Positions 1-22,436 of a stretch of DNA of 22,436 nucleotides are shown in pieces (the stretch's first letter is position 1; each line of letters opens with the position of its first letter). Origin of the DNA: Paulinella micropora (lineage: Eukaryota > Cercozoa > Imbricatea > Euglyphida); NCBI GenBank assembly GCA_009731375.1, contig BJOX01000027.1:1123826-1146261 (forward strand), in the 5' to 3' direction. Below the pieces are notes generated by a model that saw nothing but the letters and a program-made list of their open reading frames with translations, made no database searches and had not been told where the DNA came from. A program made the translations under genes and the position numbers.

Positions 1-36
1 GAGGAGGAGGAGGAGGAGGAGGAGGAGGAGGAGGAA
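1..36. repeat. (GGA)n microsatellite at left edge
   Basis: A pure GAG/GGA trinucleotide run. Read on the minus strand it continues the Z-alpha frame as poly-Ser. A consensus GTGAGT donor (50-45, minus) precedes it, so it is more likely intronic than a Ser tail. Confidence 0.9.
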
Positions 37-50
37 AGTGCAGCACTCAC

Positions 51-257
51 TGTTTGTGCGTACCACAGCGGTTTGGAAGAACCTACCTCTGTTCGCGAAA
101 AGACCTTACCCTCTCTCTGCAAGCCGTAGAGGATCTTGTTTACGACTGCAACTTTCGAAACATTTAGCTGGCGAGCGAGGTCGGGCGCTGATAGCGGTCT
201 TGCTTGCCTTTGCAGATGCTGCATCAGTTGGGAAGTCAGTTCCCGATTCATGGACAT
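51..257 (-). CDS. Z-alpha domain protein, first visible exon (partial gene)
   Basis: This minus-strand frame of 69 codons begins MSMNRELTSQLMQHL and reads as a winged helix of the Z-alpha (ADAR1/ZBP1/PKZ) family. Helix 1 is about residues 6-19. LSAPDLARQLNVS (22-34) is helix 2 and turn. VVNKILYGLQREGKV (38-52) is the recognition helix, and the wing ends in KPLWYA (62-67). N40, Y44 and W65 match the ADAR1 Z-DNA-contacting N173, Y177 and W195, and P63 matches the wing proline. The wing is about three residues longer than in ADAR1. Family members bind left-handed DNA or RNA. ATG at 257 has G at -3; a second ATG is at 251. The frame stays open upstream, so an earlier exon is possible. ACA is followed by a GTGAGT donor, so the rest of the protein lies beyond the left edge. 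An ordinary MarR/LexA-like wHTH is the alternative, but the N-x3-Y...PLW pattern argues for Z-alpha. Confidence 0.8.
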
Positions 258-848
258 ATCTTGAGTGCTTTTTGACACACCAGAAACTGGACCCGCCACC
301 CGCCGGTCAAGAAAAAACCCTGACATTCCCTGAATGAACACGCACCGAACCCACAAGTTACCATTTCAGTAGAAGGGAAGAAATTATCAGAATTTAAATA
401 CTTTTTTAGCTATGAGGCATACTATTGCTATGCAAATGATTACGGGGCTTGTCTGTGGATTTGTCCACTTTTCGCCAAAATCCCGCTGGAAAAAAACCCA
501 CCTCTTACAACTACGTGCACCCACCCAGCAACTAGACCAAACCATGGCAGTCTCCACCCCACACCAAGCCCACACCTCGCCCAACACTTGTCCATTCTTG
601 TCCCATCCTACACAACAATCCGTTCTAAGATTGGATTTTGACACCCTGAGTTAAGATGGAGAGAAGATATATTTAATAGTTGTGGTGGTCGAAAACGTTT
701 TAAGATTGCGAAGGATTTCCCTAGTTTAGGGCGAATAGGGTCTGCTGGGAGAGGATAGTTTGCAATCTCTCTCCCACACTCAAAGCATTAACACGATCAT
801 CTGTTTGTGCATTCTGATATCATGAGAAAATACTTTGCAATATCGGTN
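258..848. other. Intergenic region between divergent genes, no gene recognised
   Basis: This stretch separates the Z-alpha ATG (minus) from the helicase start (plus). Short ORFs on both strands (for example 412-654 plus and 387-644 minus) overlap each other, have odd composition and show no domain. It may hold a shared promoter or 5' exons, but I recognise no core promoter element. Confidence 0.4.
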
Positions 849-1138
849 NNNNNNNNNNNNNNNNNNNNNNNNNNNNNNNNNNNNNNNNNNNNNNNNNNNN
901 NNNNNNNNNNNNNNNNNNNNNNNNNNNNNNNNNNNNNNNNNNNNNNNNNNNNNNNNNNNNNNNNNNNNNNNNNNNNNNNNNNNNNNNNNNNNNNNNNNNN
1001 NNNNNNNNNNNNNNNNNNNNNNNNNNNNNNNNNNNNNNNNNNNNNNNNNNNNNNNNNNNNNNNNNNNNNNNNNNNNNNNNNNNNNNNNNNNNNNNNNNNN
1101 NNNNNNNNNNNNNNNNNNNNNNNNNNNNNNNNNNNNNN
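849..1138. other. Assembly gap (290 N)
   Basis: A run of N abutting a CCCTCG-type repeat. Any 5' exon of the helicase here would be invisible. Confidence 1.
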
Positions 1139-1290
1139 CTCCTCTCCTCCCTCTCCCCCTCCCCCTCCCCCTCGCCCTCGCCCTCGCCCTCGCCCTCGCC
1201 CTGCCCTCGCCCTCGCCCTCGCCCTCGCCCCTCGCCCCTCGCCCCTCGCTCTCGCCCGCGCACTCACTCTCTCGCTCACTCACTCTCCAC
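1139..1290. repeat. Pyrimidine-rich (CCCTCG)n / (CTCACT)n tract
   Basis: Low-complexity C/T-rich repeat ending in ...ttgcccag just before the helicase ATG. It could be a 5' leader or the polypyrimidine tract of an upstream intron. The cccag at 1294-1298 would serve as acceptor. Confidence 0.7.
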
Positions 1291-1299
1291 TTGCCCAGT

Positions 1300-21852
<20,553 letters not shown>

Positions 21853-22235
21853 ACCCACACTTTGACTCTATCTTTCTATCCCACTCCCTTGTACTACTTT
21901 GTTTTATGACACTTGGACCATATCCTATCATATCCTAGATCATATATATATAGATGGCTGGATGAATAGTGCAAATTATAATATAAATAAGTCAAGGGGA
22001 GTCCAAGGAAACATACGCGAATGACTATGAACACAACGTGACTGAAAAGAAAACAATTCTTCACGAAAACAAACCAATCTTCAAGCAAATCAAATATTCA
22101 CTCTCCCAAATCCTCAAAACTTAAACCAAGCCCAACCATGGATAAATCGATCGTCGTCACGGAAAGATAGATCGATAGGTAGACACTAAACAGGGTGGAA
22201 GGGTGGCAGCTGTGGTATGGTTGCTGGTGGAACAG
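21853..22235. other. 3' flank or last intron
   Basis: AT-richer unique sequence with a short GATA/GGTA patch near 22165. No clear AATAAA; ataaataa at 21982 is the closest to a polyadenylation signal. Confidence 0.5.

Positions 22236-22436
<201 letters not shown>

Noticed and set aside
38-337. 99-codon plus-strand ORF at the left edge
   Set aside because: It is the antisense shadow of the Z-alpha frame; the minus-strand reading has the domain signature.
21894-22088. 64-codon hydrophobic minus-strand ORF
   Set aside because: AT-rich sequence with a Tyr/Phe/Leu bias and no splice or domain support.

Overview
This is eukaryotic nuclear DNA, probably from a microbial eukaryote (protist or alga). 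I cannot name the lineage. Coding sequence comes in short exons of 23-198 nt with GT-AG borders, separated by introns built almost entirely from simple repeats: (TATC)n, (TTC)n, (TC)n, (GT)n and poly-T. Only about 1 kb of some 22.4 kb is convincing exon. There are four runs of N (849-1138, 8213-8416, 14570-14579, 20984-21023), three of them abutting low-complexity sequence.

Two genes lie head to head at the left. (1) On the minus strand, 257 to 51 encodes a winged-helix domain that reads as a Z-alpha (Z-DNA/Z-RNA-binding) domain, with the diagnostic Asn, Tyr and Trp in place. The gene runs off the left edge. (2) On the plus strand, from 1300 to 21852 or past the right edge, about 17 exons join in phase into one SF2 helicase of the Dicer/RIG-I class. 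Its motifs appear in order: GTGTGKT (I), PTRALVAQQ (Ia), VGTPD (Ic), DECH (II), RPRILGLTGS (III), a helical Hel2i-like insert, VFVQQV (IV), ILVSTSTLEEGIDVPECN (V) and QGSGRARSK (VI). No RNase III, PAZ or CARD is visible. A Z-nucleic-acid binder beside a dsRNA-type helicase suggests a nucleic-acid sensing or RNA-silencing module. That functional link is inference.

The introns hold much more. Intron 1 contains a group I ribozyme intron (about 2150-2800) with recognisable P2, P3, P4, P7 and P8, in sense orientation and with no rRNA around it. Exons are repeatedly duplicated in place: three copies of the exon after the DECH box, three of the motif III exon, six plus two stubs of the exon that follows it, two plus many fragments of the next, and single decayed copies of two later exons. 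Mobile and repeated DNA includes a 217-bp inverted-repeat MITE (three good copies, one sitting inside a duplicated exon), a mariner-like MITE nested in a sister copy, two long hairpin elements, a 546-bp satellite in three blocks, a 184-bp triplicate carrying an antisense ORF, a 211-bp higher-order repeat and a 19-bp minisatellite.

Layout: 1-257 Z-alpha gene; 258-1299 intergenic with gap; 1300-3177 exons 1-2 and the group I intron; 3178-6475 DECH and motif III exons with duplicates and MITEs; 6476-9423 the exon array; 9424-12556 Hel2i exons, satellite and higher-order repeat; 12557-15010 antisense ORF, satellite and Hel2i exons; 15011-17084 polypyrimidine introns and motif IV; 17085-19203 satellite and the pre-motif V exon; 19204-21852 MITE, long hairpin and motifs V-VI; 21853-22436 a possible further exon and (GA)n.
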